Below, one piece after another: positions 51,182 through 59,157 of a stretch of DNA of 64,000 bases (position 1 is the stretch's first letter; each line of letters opens with the position of its first letter). The notes under the pieces were generated by a model. The model saw only the letters and a list, made by a program, of their open reading frames with translations, was not told the origin of the DNA and made no database searches. Origin of the DNA: Aphodosoma sp045631465 (GTDB lineage: Bacteria; Bacteroidota; Bacteroidia; Bacteroidales; Paludibacteraceae); contig JAZQUV010000022.1 of assembly GCA_045631465.1 (NCBI GenBank), positions 1 through 64,000 on the forward strand, in the 5' to 3' direction. Made by a program: the position numbers and the translations under genes.

Positions 51182-52354
51182 CTATTTTGATTCTTTATTA
51201 AGTCCTTTATTTTCTTCACGTAAAAATTCGGTTATGCGTTCGGTGCTTGGCAATTCGAGTTGATACTTTGACAAAAAAAGATTGGTATCGGCGCCCATCA
51301 TAGTGTATTCTGCCATTTCGCTACCAACTTCGGAGCAGAGTAATATTCCGATAGGCTCATTGTCGTCGGCGAGCATAATGTTTTTGCGATAATAGGCAAG
51401 ATACATATTTAGTTGTGCAACATCAGCATAATCCAATCGGTGGGCTTTGAGTTCTATGATGATGTGGCGTTTCAGTATGCGATGATAAAACACCAAATCG
51501 GCTTTATAGTAGCGGTCATCGATGAGCAGTTTCTTTTGTCGTTCTTCGAAGCAGAATCCCATGCCAAGTTCGAGTATAAATTCTTGCAAATTGTCGATTA
51601 ACGCAGCTTCAAGGTCCGATTCTTCTACCACATCCTTAGATTTGAGTCCCAAGAACTCGAACACAAATGGCGATTTTATATCCATTTCCAAGGAGTTTAT
51701 TTCGGCATTACCTTGCACAATGCGAGCTAATTGCTCGGGTTTCTGACTCCATCCGCTTCGCTCGTAGTAATTAGAATCTATCTGGCGTTGTAATTCGCGT
51801 ACACTCCAAGTGCCTTTGATTGCCATAGTTTCGTAGAATGCACGCTTTAGAGGGTTTTTTACTGGCAGTAAAAGCGAGAGGTGTGAAAATGATAATCTAT
51901 TGAATAGTAATTCAGGGTTGGTAGATATATTATTTTCTAAAATATGATGTTGCATCAATTGGGCAGACACTGTCTGCCCAATTGCAATAGCATCTATATC
52001 AGTAGATAATAATTGGGCAGACGGTGTTTGCCCTTTTTCAAGTAGCGCGTGAGCAAACATTTCTATCTGGTTCGCCATAGGACGATAAGTAAGATAGAAC
52101 TGTTTGTATAGTTTCAAACTACGATAACTAAATGTTTTCTTATTACGTAACGAATCAGCAAGATTCTGTAATAATCGTTCGCCATATTGAGCTCGGTCTT
52201 GTCCATGTTGTTCATATTCTACGATATAATACCCAGTTAGCCATGCTTTAGCTGTTACATGACGATTAATTACCAATCGTGCATTATTTTGTAATGCATG
52301 GTCGGTATATTCTATCTGCTGTACAAGACTATCGAAATTTACGTTATTATCCAT
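51182..52354 (-). CDS. DUF1016 (YhcG-like) PDDEXK nuclease
   Basis: 390 residues. The N-terminal DUF1016 domain (about 1-190) has ARLVINRHVTAKAWLTGYYI, YGERLLQNLADSLRN and FSYRSLKLYKQFYLTY. The C-terminal nuclease domain (about 215-370) has FVFEFLGL, then DLVFYH and IIIELKAHRL, the D...ExK core of the PDDEXK fold, followed by LNMYLAYYRKN. Members often travel with mobile or defence loci; the substrate is unknown. The gene stands alone between two near-identical 130-bp direct repeats. Confidence 0.9.
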   Translation of the reverse strand: MDNNVNFDSLVQQIEYTDHALQNNARLVINRHVTAKAWLTGYYIVEYEQHGQDRAQYGERLLQNLADSLRNKKTFSYRSLKLYKQFYLTYRPMANQIEMFAHALLEKGQTPSAQLLSTDIDAIAIGQTVSAQLMQHHILENNISTNPELLFNRLSFSHLSLLLPVKNPLKRAFYETMAIKGTWSVRELQRQIDSNYYERSGWSQKPEQLARIVQGNAEINSLEMDIKSPFVFEFLGLKSKDVVEESDLEAALIDNLQEFILELGMGFCFEERQKKLLIDDRYYKADLVFYHRILKRHIIIELKAHRLDYADVAQLNMYLAYYRKNIMLADDNEPIGILLCSEVGSEMAEYTMMGADTNLFLSKYQLELPSTERITEFLREENKGLNKESK

Positions 52355-52398
52355 AGTATTGACCTTAAAAATGTATCAATGAATTATTTTTTTATATG

Positions 52399-52406
52399 CA
52401 AAGTTA
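52399..52406 (-). promoter_or_regulatory. -7 box of the DUF1016 gene
   Basis: TAACTTTG on the minus strand, 44 bases before the start. No -33 TTTG at the usual spacing. Confidence 0.5.
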
Positions 52407-52469
52407 ATAAAAAATACTTTAATAATGAAATATATAGAGCAAAAACTCGGCATTATAGCAAAACAAGTG

Positions 52470-52505
52470 GCGAAATTGATGTTTTTTTATCGAATTTCGC
52501 TACAC
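52470..52505. other. Imperfect hairpin upstream of the nuclease gene
   Basis: GTGGCGAAATT pairs with AATTTCGCTAC across a T-rich loop. It lies inside the cassette, upstream of the nuclease promoter; purpose unclear. Confidence 0.5.
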
Positions 52506-52550
52506 GTTTCGCTCTCTGGGGTGATATAACGCAAAAGCGCAAGACGCAAG

Positions 52551-52680
52551 ACGCAAGACGCAAGACGCAAAATGCAAATTTGTGGTTATTTACAGAGAGG
52601 AGCTATTGATGCATAGTAGGTTAAGTGGTTTTTATGCTCAAAAAAAGCATAATTTATAGCACAAAAACAATGATTTTAAC
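52551..52680 (+). repeat. Intergenic repeat I, copy C (right direct repeat of nuclease cassette)
   Basis: Near-identical to copy B. It is preceded by four exact GCAAGAC heptamers (52539-52566, overlapping its left end). Its right end abuts a hairpin whose stem matches that of the terminator at 105-135. Confidence 0.92.
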
Positions 52681-52723
52681 GCAAAAACAGCGATAATCCG
52701 TTTGAGGATTATCGCTATTTGCG
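52680..52723 (-). terminator. Hairpin downstream of the 182-aa lipoprotein gene
   Basis: AGCGATAATCC and GGATTATCGCT (52689-52699 with 52706-52716), extended by CGCAAA/TTTGCG outside. It is about 105 bases beyond the lipoprotein stop; the stretch between holds nothing recognisable. Confidence 0.7.
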
Positions 52724-52825
52724 TGTAGATTATTCTTATTTTTCTAATACACTTTGTACTTCCACTCCCATAAGATTAATGGGGAGGGTAATTGCTGGAT
52801 TGGATAAAGATATGCTTATAATGTA

Positions 52826-53374
52826 TTATTTCCAATCAAATGCATTCTTTTTTTCTTCATTAAATACAATATACCTATAATCTTGAACATAGAGAAGATT
52901 TTGAATATCAGTTTTATCTGTGTATTCATACTGTTGATTGTTGTAATTTATTTTAATGAAGAAATAACTGTTGACAAATCCCTTATAAGAACCAGCACCA
53001 GGAAACGTAAAATAAATAGCGTCATCATCCATAAGATAGACAACAGAATCACAATAAACCGTATCGTTAGATTGTAATGTAAATTTTTGAACATTAGCAT
53101 CACGATACCATGATAATTCCTCTTGTACAGCTAGTGGAATTGAATCATGATGCATTTCCAAGTCAATGGGCTTATCCAAATGATTTACAAGATAAACAGA
53201 TGCTACATGACGTTCTTCTTTATACTCGAATGTGTCAGGATTATTTACAATACTATCTTGAATAGTTTTTGTAGAATCATTGCTAGGTGGAGTTGGTATT
53301 GTTGAAGGTCTTTCACAACTTAATAAGCAATAGAGCAATATTGTTGCAAGGCTGAAAATAATTGTCTTTTTCAT
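52826..53374 (-). CDS. Hypothetical lipoprotein, 182 aa
   Basis: The signal peptide ends in a lipobox (LLSC, Cys about 19), followed by a Pro/Ser/Thr linker. The rest is beta-rich, with no recognised domain (ASVYLVNHLDKPIDLEMHHD, CDSVVYLMDDDAIYFTFPGA). It begins 24 bases after the M4 protease stop, so it is probably co-expressed with it as a surface or periplasmic partner. The function is unknown. Confidence 0.8.
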   Translation of the reverse strand: MKKTIIFSLATILLYCLLSCERPSTIPTPPSNDSTKTIQDSIVNNPDTFEYKEERHVASVYLVNHLDKPIDLEMHHDSIPLAVQEELSWYRDANVQKFTLQSNDTVYCDSVVYLMDDDAIYFTFPGAGSYKGFVNSYFFIKINYNNQQYEYTDKTDIQNLLYVQDYRYIVFNEEKKNAFDWK

Positions 53375-53398
53375 AATTGTAAAATTTTAAAGGTTAAA

Positions 53399-55858
53399 CT
53401 ATTTTATGATTAACTTTTGCGTGTCTAAAAATTCACTATTTCTATATATTCTCATGAAATATATGCCTGGCGTAAGACCATCTGTAGAAATCATAAATTC
53501 AGATGCATCACTATAACTTTCTGAACGAACTAAACCATATTCATTCCAGATTTGTATGTTATAAATAGCACCTTTATCTAGTTCGTCTGTAGATTTCTTC
53601 AAATAGAATACACTATTTGTACTCACAGGGTTTTCATGTGAAAGTACCGGCAATACAATAGATACTCCTTTTAATGTTAGTGTTTTATAATTAGACTCTG
53701 AGCAACCTACGTTATCAGTTACAGAAACTACAACATCATATGGTCTCATTGGTGGCAAGGTTATTTCTATAAAATTCTGTCCATTTGCAGTATATACATT
53801 ACCATTTGCCTCTATTCTCCAATTTAAATAATCTACAGCAACATTATTGACATAAAATTTATATATTTTATTGGTCGACAAACCTGAAACTTGTCTCGTT
53901 GTATATTGAATATCAGGCAAAGGGGTATTTACAAACAACGTTTTTTGTTTTGTATATGTTTCACCGCCATAAGATATAGTTGCAGTTAGAGTAACAGGTC
54001 CATTATAATAACTAAGTATACCATTTTGATTAGCCATTCCTGTAGTTGCTCTTTTTACAATGATTGTACCTGTATTTTGTCCAGAAATAATTGTTAATTT
54101 AGGTCGTTGTTGATTAAAAGCATCGGTAAACTTATCAACCGACCATATAATAGATGTTGCTGGATGTAAATAACTTATAGAATATTCCCCATTATCACAT
54201 ACCCCATATTCTCCTATAATATTTCCTATATATGGAGCTCCTACGCCAACTGCATGCCAAGCATTAGTTACTTGCTTGTATTCATTAGAATGTTCTCCAT
54301 ATAAATCTATAGTAGCATTTATAGTAGCATGTCTTGTATCTGTAAAGTCAGATTCTGCATCTAAATGCTCCATTAAAGCATCATAAACAATATGTTGTGC
54401 TTTTTGAAAACCTATACCTTGTATGTCGTAACTTTCATTATTATCATTAATTCCGTTTCCACCATTAACCAAAAGATAGAACCAATAATTCATTACTCCT
54501 GAATTCGTATGAACTCCTCCATTATCATTGTCATTTAAATTGTTAGGATCCGTCCAATATAAACCACCATATGTATCTGGTTGATATTTGAAATTAGGGT
54601 TAGAAAGACAACGATCTACAGAATCCATATGGTTACCCATATTCCAAATCTCAAACGAAGTAGAGTTTAAGTAATTCTCAACACAAGCAGCCCATATATC
54701 TGATAAACTTTCATTTATTGCACCACTTTCACCCTCATATACTAAATTAGCTGAATGTGACGTTATTGCATGCCCATATTCGTGCGCTATAATATCTAAT
54801 ACTGAAAAATGGTGAGGTCGTGCTACGCCTTCAAACGGAAAACCTGCTCCTAAAAAAATAGCATTATCTCCACTATCCCAAAAGGCATTACTAGCACTTG
54901 CAACTGTACCATAATTTGTATATATCTCTAATAATGTATTATTTCCATTATATCCATTTCTATTAAAATTAATTTTAAAAAAATTGTATATTTGTCGAGC
55001 ACTCCACTGTGCTACTAAAGGAGCATTTAAACTATTTGTATCTGTTTCTGCAAATTCTATCATTGACCAATAATTATCCGTATCAAAGATATTTACCGCT
55101 TGAGACTTATTTCTTTTTCGTTTTAAATCATAAGTATGTATATTTGCAGTTTGGTCAAAAAGTATATATTTTGCAATTTGAGTATCATATGCTGTTTCAA
55201 TGTTTTGTTGACCCCAATTTTCTAGTTCTGCTATACCAGAGGCATTTGTGTAATCGTAAATTAAAGATCTCTTTTTTAATATATCTCCATTTATTGCAGA
55301 CACATAATAACAATAACACTCATCAGTTGAAATTCTCACTTCTATTTTATATGACAAACAAGGACTCCCTTTTAGTGCTTTGTAAATAACTAATTCACTT
55401 GATAATATAGTTTCAGTGGTGATTAAGTTGTTTTCTAAATTAAGTTTTTCTATTGCCTGCTCTTTTGTTATTGTAGGTGTCGTAATAATATCATTACTAA
55501 ATAAATTCATACCTTTTACATACATAGTTGTATCTGATAAAGGATGTAATGTAAGTTTATGATTATCAACTACAATGTCATTATAAATAACATCAAATCT
55601 AAAATGCTTAACATTTTTTGAATCAATAATTATTTTTAAATTACCAGCAGAAAAATTAGGATTGATTTGCTTTAGATAATCATCAATAATTTGTCGTTCT
55701 TGTTGATTGTCATTTTGAGTATCGCCACTTTTCGCATTAGGTGACACCATTTTTGATGGCTTCGCAATTACATCACGGATAAAAAGTTCCTGTGAAAATG
55801 ATTGTGACACAAATAATATTTGCATCGCAAAAATTAAAAATAAAATGTTTTTTCTCAT
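53399..55858 (-). CDS. Secreted M4-family (thermolysin-like) metalloprotease with T9SS sorting domain
   Basis: 819 residues. A signal peptide (about 1-22), an FTP/PepSY-like propeptide (about 50-200), then the M4 catalytic domain: HEYGH at about 359-363 binds zinc with the Glu of GAINESLSD (about 383), and the active-site region continues to HAVGVGAPY. PKD-like or Ig-like segments cover about 555-740. The last 70 residues (IYNIQIWNEYGLVRSES...GIYFMRIYRNSEF) are a T9SS sorting domain. The promoter and a shared upstream block lie 75-210 bases upstream. Confidence 0.92.
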   Translation of the reverse strand: MRKNILFLIFAMQILFVSQSFSQELFIRDVIAKPSKMVSPNAKSGDTQNDNQQERQIIDDYLKQINPNFSAGNLKIIIDSKNVKHFRFDVIYNDIVVDNHKLTLHPLSDTTMYVKGMNLFSNDIITTPTITKEQAIEKLNLENNLITTETILSSELVIYKALKGSPCLSYKIEVRISTDECYCYYVSAINGDILKKRSLIYDYTNASGIAELENWGQQNIETAYDTQIAKYILFDQTANIHTYDLKRKRNKSQAVNIFDTDNYWSMIEFAETDTNSLNAPLVAQWSARQIYNFFKINFNRNGYNGNNTLLEIYTNYGTVASASNAFWDSGDNAIFLGAGFPFEGVARPHHFSVLDIIAHEYGHAITSHSANLVYEGESGAINESLSDIWAACVENYLNSTSFEIWNMGNHMDSVDRCLSNPNFKYQPDTYGGLYWTDPNNLNDNDNGGVHTNSGVMNYWFYLLVNGGNGINDNNESYDIQGIGFQKAQHIVYDALMEHLDAESDFTDTRHATINATIDLYGEHSNEYKQVTNAWHAVGVGAPYIGNIIGEYGVCDNGEYSISYLHPATSIIWSVDKFTDAFNQQRPKLTIISGQNTGTIIVKRATTGMANQNGILSYYNGPVTLTATISYGGETYTKQKTLFVNTPLPDIQYTTRQVSGLSTNKIYKFYVNNVAVDYLNWRIEANGNVYTANGQNFIEITLPPMRPYDVVVSVTDNVGCSESNYKTLTLKGVSIVLPVLSHENPVSTNSVFYLKKSTDELDKGAIYNIQIWNEYGLVRSESYSDASEFMISTDGLTPGIYFMRIYRNSEFLDTQKLIIK

Positions 55859-55934
55859 AATTATAAAATTTAAAGGGGTTAGTAGATTAAAGTTATTTAT
55901 TTGAAATTGGCATAAATTTTTCTAATTGTTTGGG

Positions 55935-55966
55935 CAAATTTAAGGTTTATATTTCTAATTACCAAA
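55935..55966 (-). promoter_or_regulatory. Promoter of the M4 protease gene
   Basis: Minus strand: TTTG (55963-55966), exactly 20 bases, TAAATTTG (55935-55942). The -33 box is the edge of the upstream block shared with the DUF3244 gene. Confidence 0.8.
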
Positions 55967-56075
55967 TTTTGGATATTAGAAAATGACTTTTGATACACCA
56001 ACAAAAACCTAAGATAATCACCTAAAATACAAACAATTACAAGATATTGTCATTTTTATGGGATATTCTAAAATT
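55962..56075 (-). promoter_or_regulatory. Shared upstream block, copy 1
   Basis: Sub-blocks in the same order as 56627-56740: CCAAATTTTGGATATTAGAA, AATGAC, CACC, CACCTAAAA and GGGATATTCTA (+ strand). Two GGATATT words stand about 90 bases apart as direct repeats. Likely a regulator-binding region for the protease promoter. Confidence 0.65.
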
Positions 56076-56131
56076 TTCGTAGCATATAAAAACCCCTAAA
56101 AAAGCGTCGAAAAATAGCCCAAAACATTGAA

Positions 56132-56560
56132 TTACCTAATTTGGAAATCACCCTCGAGGATTGTTCCATCAGATAGTGTTAAACGGATTGTGTAGAGACC
56201 TGCGCCCCATGGCGTATCGATGGTGTAGATTTCACCTGCTACCATATCTATGCTAGAAGTATACTTCACTCCTGATAGCATTTCATAAACAACTATAGAG
56301 ACTGCCTCGTCCATATTACATGACAATGTCAAATGATTTGAATTTTGGAAACAAGTAAAAATCATATCTTGTACTATATCACCTATACTACTCGGTCTTG
56401 TTCCTAAACTAGTATCTTTAGGTGAGATAATATTTCCAAACGGAGGTTTATTTGGTGGATTCAGTGGTTTTAACTCAACTGGAATTCCTCCGTTTTGAGC
56501 AAAAATAAAACTACATAAAAGCAACAGAGTTGCAAGCATTAAAGAGATTTTCTTTTTCAT
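56132..56560 (-). CDS. Small exported protein, DUF3244-like
   Basis: 142 residues from the ATG at 56560 (MKKKISLMLATLLLLCSFIFAQ); the reading from 56566 would start with TTG. After the signal peptide and a Pro/Asn-rich stretch comes a compact beta domain: HLTLSCNMDEAVSIVVYEM, GEIYTIDTPWGAGLYTIRLTLSDGTILEGDFQI. The ending ...GLYTI.L.DG..LEG.F.I is that of DUF3244 proteins of Bacteroidales. Probably periplasmic or surface-exposed; no known activity. Confidence 0.75.
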   Translation of the reverse strand: MKKKISLMLATLLLLCSFIFAQNGGIPVELKPLNPPNKPPFGNIISPKDTSLGTRPSSIGDIVQDMIFTCFQNSNHLTLSCNMDEAVSIVVYEMLSGVKYTSSIDMVAGEIYTIDTPWGAGLYTIRLTLSDGTILEGDFQIR

Positions 56561-56599
56561 AATCAAAAAATTTTAGTTATTAATAGTTGAATTGTGTAG

Positions 56600-56631
56600 C
56601 AAAATTACTATCTTTGCAATGAACCACCAAA
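56600..56631 (-). promoter_or_regulatory. Promoter of the DUF3244 gene
   Basis: Minus strand: TTTG (56628-56631), exactly 20 bases, TAATTTTG (56600-56607). This is the same geometry as the protease promoter. Confidence 0.8.
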
Positions 56632-56740
56632 TTTTGAATATTAGAAAATGACATTTTCAAAACACCTTAAAAATACCACCTAAAACACTATCACACAGCG
56701 AGTTAATGGGGGGGGGTACTACATTTTTGGGATATTCTAT
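56627..56740 (-). promoter_or_regulatory. Shared upstream block, copy 2, with poly-G tract
   Basis: Same ordered sub-blocks as copy 1: CCAAATTTTGAATATTAGAA, AATGAC, CACC, CACCTAAAA, GGGATATTCTA. It also contains nine consecutive G at 56708-56716, absent from copy 1. Confidence 0.65.
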
Positions 56741-56786
56741 TTTTTGTGTCTCATAAAAAAAGTGCTATTTTTTGCTTTTTTTTGGG

Positions 56787-56794
56787 TAAATTTG
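56787..56794 (+). promoter_or_regulatory. -7 box of the TPR/HTH regulator gene
   Basis: TAAATTTG, about 32 bases before the start codon. No clear -33 box. Confidence 0.5.
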
Positions 56795-56825
56795 CAGTGA
56801 TAACTAATGAAAATATTTAAATCGT

Positions 56826-58331
56826 ATGAAAAGAAAAATCTGCTGGATAATTGCTATAATAACAATGGTGTTTGCGACATCATGCAGACATAATGAAAAA
56901 TTGGATTCTATAAAAGACCAAGAACTAATACGGGCAATGAATTCTGCAAAAAATCAGAGCGACAAAGATATTGATATTGACGCTCTAGAAAATTGCATTA
57001 CAATATATGAAAAGAAAGGCGAAAAAGGGAAAATATGTTTATGCGAAGCATATATCGGATACAAATTATTCTTCGAAGAAGATTATGACAAATCATTAAT
57101 ACATCTAAAACGTGCTGAGAGAAATATAGAATACTGTGATTCTATGGCATCATTCATATACTCATATATAATAAGCAATACAATATCAACCGACACTTTA
57201 TTATCATTATATTATGCAAAAAAAGCATTAAACAAAGATATTGAACTTAAAAATTTAAAAGGATTACCCTATTCTTACCTAGACATGAGCCTACTAACAA
57301 AAGGAGACTCTGCGCGATATTATTTAGCGAAAAGCCTTGAATATTTCGACGACTGGGGTGATAAGATAGCTAAATGCAAATATGCTTGGTGGCATAGAGA
57401 TGAATTGGAGCCAGATACGATAATAGCATACGCTAAACCTTGCTATGATAGCATAAGATATACGGGGTATGCAAGAATATTAGCAGAGGCATACCTAAGA
57501 AAAGGTGATGCACATAGTGCTCTGCCATATATTGAGCACATAGGTAGAAATAAAAAATTCAGAACTGATTATCATTTCTATAACTCTCGCAGATTAGCTC
57601 TATTAGGAGAACACGAAAAGGCAAATGAGAGTTGGGAAATGGCATATGATTTATTGCTTGAGGAATCGAAATTTATGTTCAGCCAACGCCTTGGGGCGAT
57701 AAATGCTGAATATGACTTGCTGAATGCTGAATTGGAAAACAAAAAAGAGAAACTGAGAATAAGAGGCGCGTATAATGTGGTGCTACTGATAGTGATTGTG
57801 ATATTGGTGGCGACATACACAATAAAAGAGAGACACAGAAAGAATGCGACCAAACTGAAAATGGATGTGGATGAATTGGAGCAAGATGTGTGCGAACTGG
57901 AGGAGAATGTGAGTAACCTCGAACTGAATGTGAGCCATTTGGAAGGAAATGTGAATAACCTTGAACAAGAGGTGAGCAACTTAGAGCGAGATATTCAGAA
58001 ACGCAAAGAGAGATTTAGCAACCTATTTGAGGAGTACAGAAAGGTGTATAAAGCGCATAGAAACACTATTTTTGCAGATGCTTTATCGAACCTGAGCGAG
58101 ATGCATCTGGCTTACCCTGAATTGAAAAAAACTGACTTGACTATAATTTGGTTGACTTTTATGGATTGCTCGAGAGACTCGATTTGTGAGGTGATAAATA
58201 TCTCGCAGACATACTACTATCAACGCAAGTCGATTATACACCGTGTGCTGGAAATTCCGGTGAGAGATGGGGAGAGTTGGCACAAATCATTGGAGAAAAT
58301 AGTGAGGGGATATATACGAATTGAGGAGTAG
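56826..58331 (+). CDS. Membrane-spanning TPR regulator with coiled coil and C-terminal HTH-like domain
   Basis: 501 residues. The N-terminal signal/lipobox is FATSC (Cys about 20). A helical TPR-like region spans about 35-300 (ALPYIEHIGRNKKF, ALLGEHEKANESWEMAYDLL). One transmembrane helix (YNVVLLIVIVILVATYTI) lies near 320-337. A heptad coiled coil at about 350-400 has an almost repeating unit V-S-N-L-E-x-x, and a cytoplasmic helical domain follows (KKTDLTIIWLTFMDCSRDSI, VINISQTYYYQRKSII), resembling a LuxR-like HTH. This layout is known in Bacteroidetes TPR regulators that sense envelope signals. It is divergent from the DUF3244 and protease genes, whose promoters share a block. Confidence 0.75.
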   Translation: MKRKICWIIAIITMVFATSCRHNEKLDSIKDQELIRAMNSAKNQSDKDIDIDALENCITIYEKKGEKGKICLCEAYIGYKLFFEEDYDKSLIHLKRAERNIEYCDSMASFIYSYIISNTISTDTLLSLYYAKKALNKDIELKNLKGLPYSYLDMSLLTKGDSARYYLAKSLEYFDDWGDKIAKCKYAWWHRDELEPDTIIAYAKPCYDSIRYTGYARILAEAYLRKGDAHSALPYIEHIGRNKKFRTDYHFYNSRRLALLGEHEKANESWEMAYDLLLEESKFMFSQRLGAINAEYDLLNAELENKKEKLRIRGAYNVVLLIVIVILVATYTIKERHRKNATKLKMDVDELEQDVCELEENVSNLELNVSHLEGNVNNLEQEVSNLERDIQKRKERFSNLFEEYRKVYKAHRNTIFADALSNLSEMHLAYPELKKTDLTIIWLTFMDCSRDSICEVINISQTYYYQRKSIIHRVLEIPVRDGESWHKSLEKIVRGYIRIEE

Positions 58332-58337
58332 AAAAAA

Positions 58338-58376
58338 ACAGGCTGTGTCGGTATTTCGACACAGCCTGTTTTTTTG
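58338..58376. terminator. Bidirectional terminator between the regulator and frdB
   Basis: A perfect 13-bp stem ACAGGCTGTGTCG / CGACACAGCCTGT, flanked by seven A on the left and seven T on the right. It can serve both convergent genes. Confidence 0.95.
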
Positions 58377-58395
58377 ATTATTATAGTGATAGGTA

Positions 58396-59151
58396 TTAAT
58401 CACCGAGTTTTGCACAGATGAATTCGCGGTTGAGGCGAGCAATGTGTGCAAGAGAAACTGATTTAGGACACTCAGCAGCACAAGCACCTGTGTTAGTACA
58501 GTTACCGAAACCGAGTTCGTCCATTTTGCCAAGCATTGCTTTAGCACGACGAGCAGCCTCTACTTTACCTTGTGGAAGAAGTGCGAGTTGGCTAACTTTA
58601 GCAGCTACGAAAAGCATAGCTGAACCGTTTTTACAAGCAGCAGCACAAGCACCACAACCGATACATGATGCAGCATCCATAGCTTCGTCGGCAGCGATTT
58701 TGCTGATTGGAATTGCATTTGCATCAGGCACACCACCTGTGTTTACTGATACATAACCACCTGCTTGCATGATTTTATCATAAGCGCGACGGTCAACTAC
58801 CAAGTCTTTGATTACAGGGAATGCGTGTGAACGCCATGGTTCTACTGTGATAGTTTCGCCATCTTTGAATTTACGCATGTGAAGTTGGCAAGTTGTAACA
58901 GCAGAGTCTGGTCCGTGTGGGTGACCATTGATATAGAGTGAACACATACCGCAAATACCTTCACGACAGTCGTGGTCGAATGCGATAGGCTCTTGACGAT
59001 TAGCAACAAGTTGTTCGTTGAGTACGTCGAGCATCTCAAGGAACGAACTATCAGTTGAAATATTTTTCAAATCGTATGTAACAAAAGCACCTTTGGCTTT
59101 TGGTCCGGCTTGACGCCAAACTTTTACTTTGATATTTATTGTTTTTTCCAT
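58396..59151 (-). CDS. frdB: Fumarate reductase / succinate dehydrogenase iron-sulfur subunit
   Basis: 251 residues. The N-terminal plant-ferredoxin domain has CREGICGMCSLYINGH near 62-77 for the [2Fe-2S] cluster. The C-terminal ferredoxin domain has CIGCGACAAACKNG (about 158-171) and CTNTGACAAECPKS (about 218-231) for the [4Fe-4S] and [3Fe-4S] clusters. It passes electrons between the flavoprotein and the membrane cytochrome. It starts 6 bases after the frdA stop. In anaerobic Bacteroidales the complex usually works as a menaquinol:fumarate reductase, hence the name; sdhB is equally used. Confidence 0.96.
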   Translation of the reverse strand: MEKTINIKVKVWRQAGPKAKGAFVTYDLKNISTDSSFLEMLDVLNEQLVANRQEPIAFDHDCREGICGMCSLYINGHPHGPDSAVTTCQLHMRKFKDGETITVEPWRSHAFPVIKDLVVDRRAYDKIMQAGGYVSVNTGGVPDANAIPISKIAADEAMDAASCIGCGACAAACKNGSAMLFVAAKVSQLALLPQGKVEAARRAKAMLGKMDELGFGNCTNTGACAAECPKSVSLAHIARLNREFICAKLGD

Positions 59152-59157
59152 GACTTA

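Noticed and set aside
50991..52680. Possible CRISPR array from spaced repeats I-A/B/C
   Set aside because: Copies are 130 bp long, 1.4 kb or more apart, with a gene between two of them; no short regular repeat-spacer pattern and no cas genes.
55935..55966. The shared upstream block as a transposable insertion
   Set aside because: No terminal inverted repeats or target duplications are seen, and both copies keep the same exact spacing to their promoters, which argues for regulation rather than mobility.
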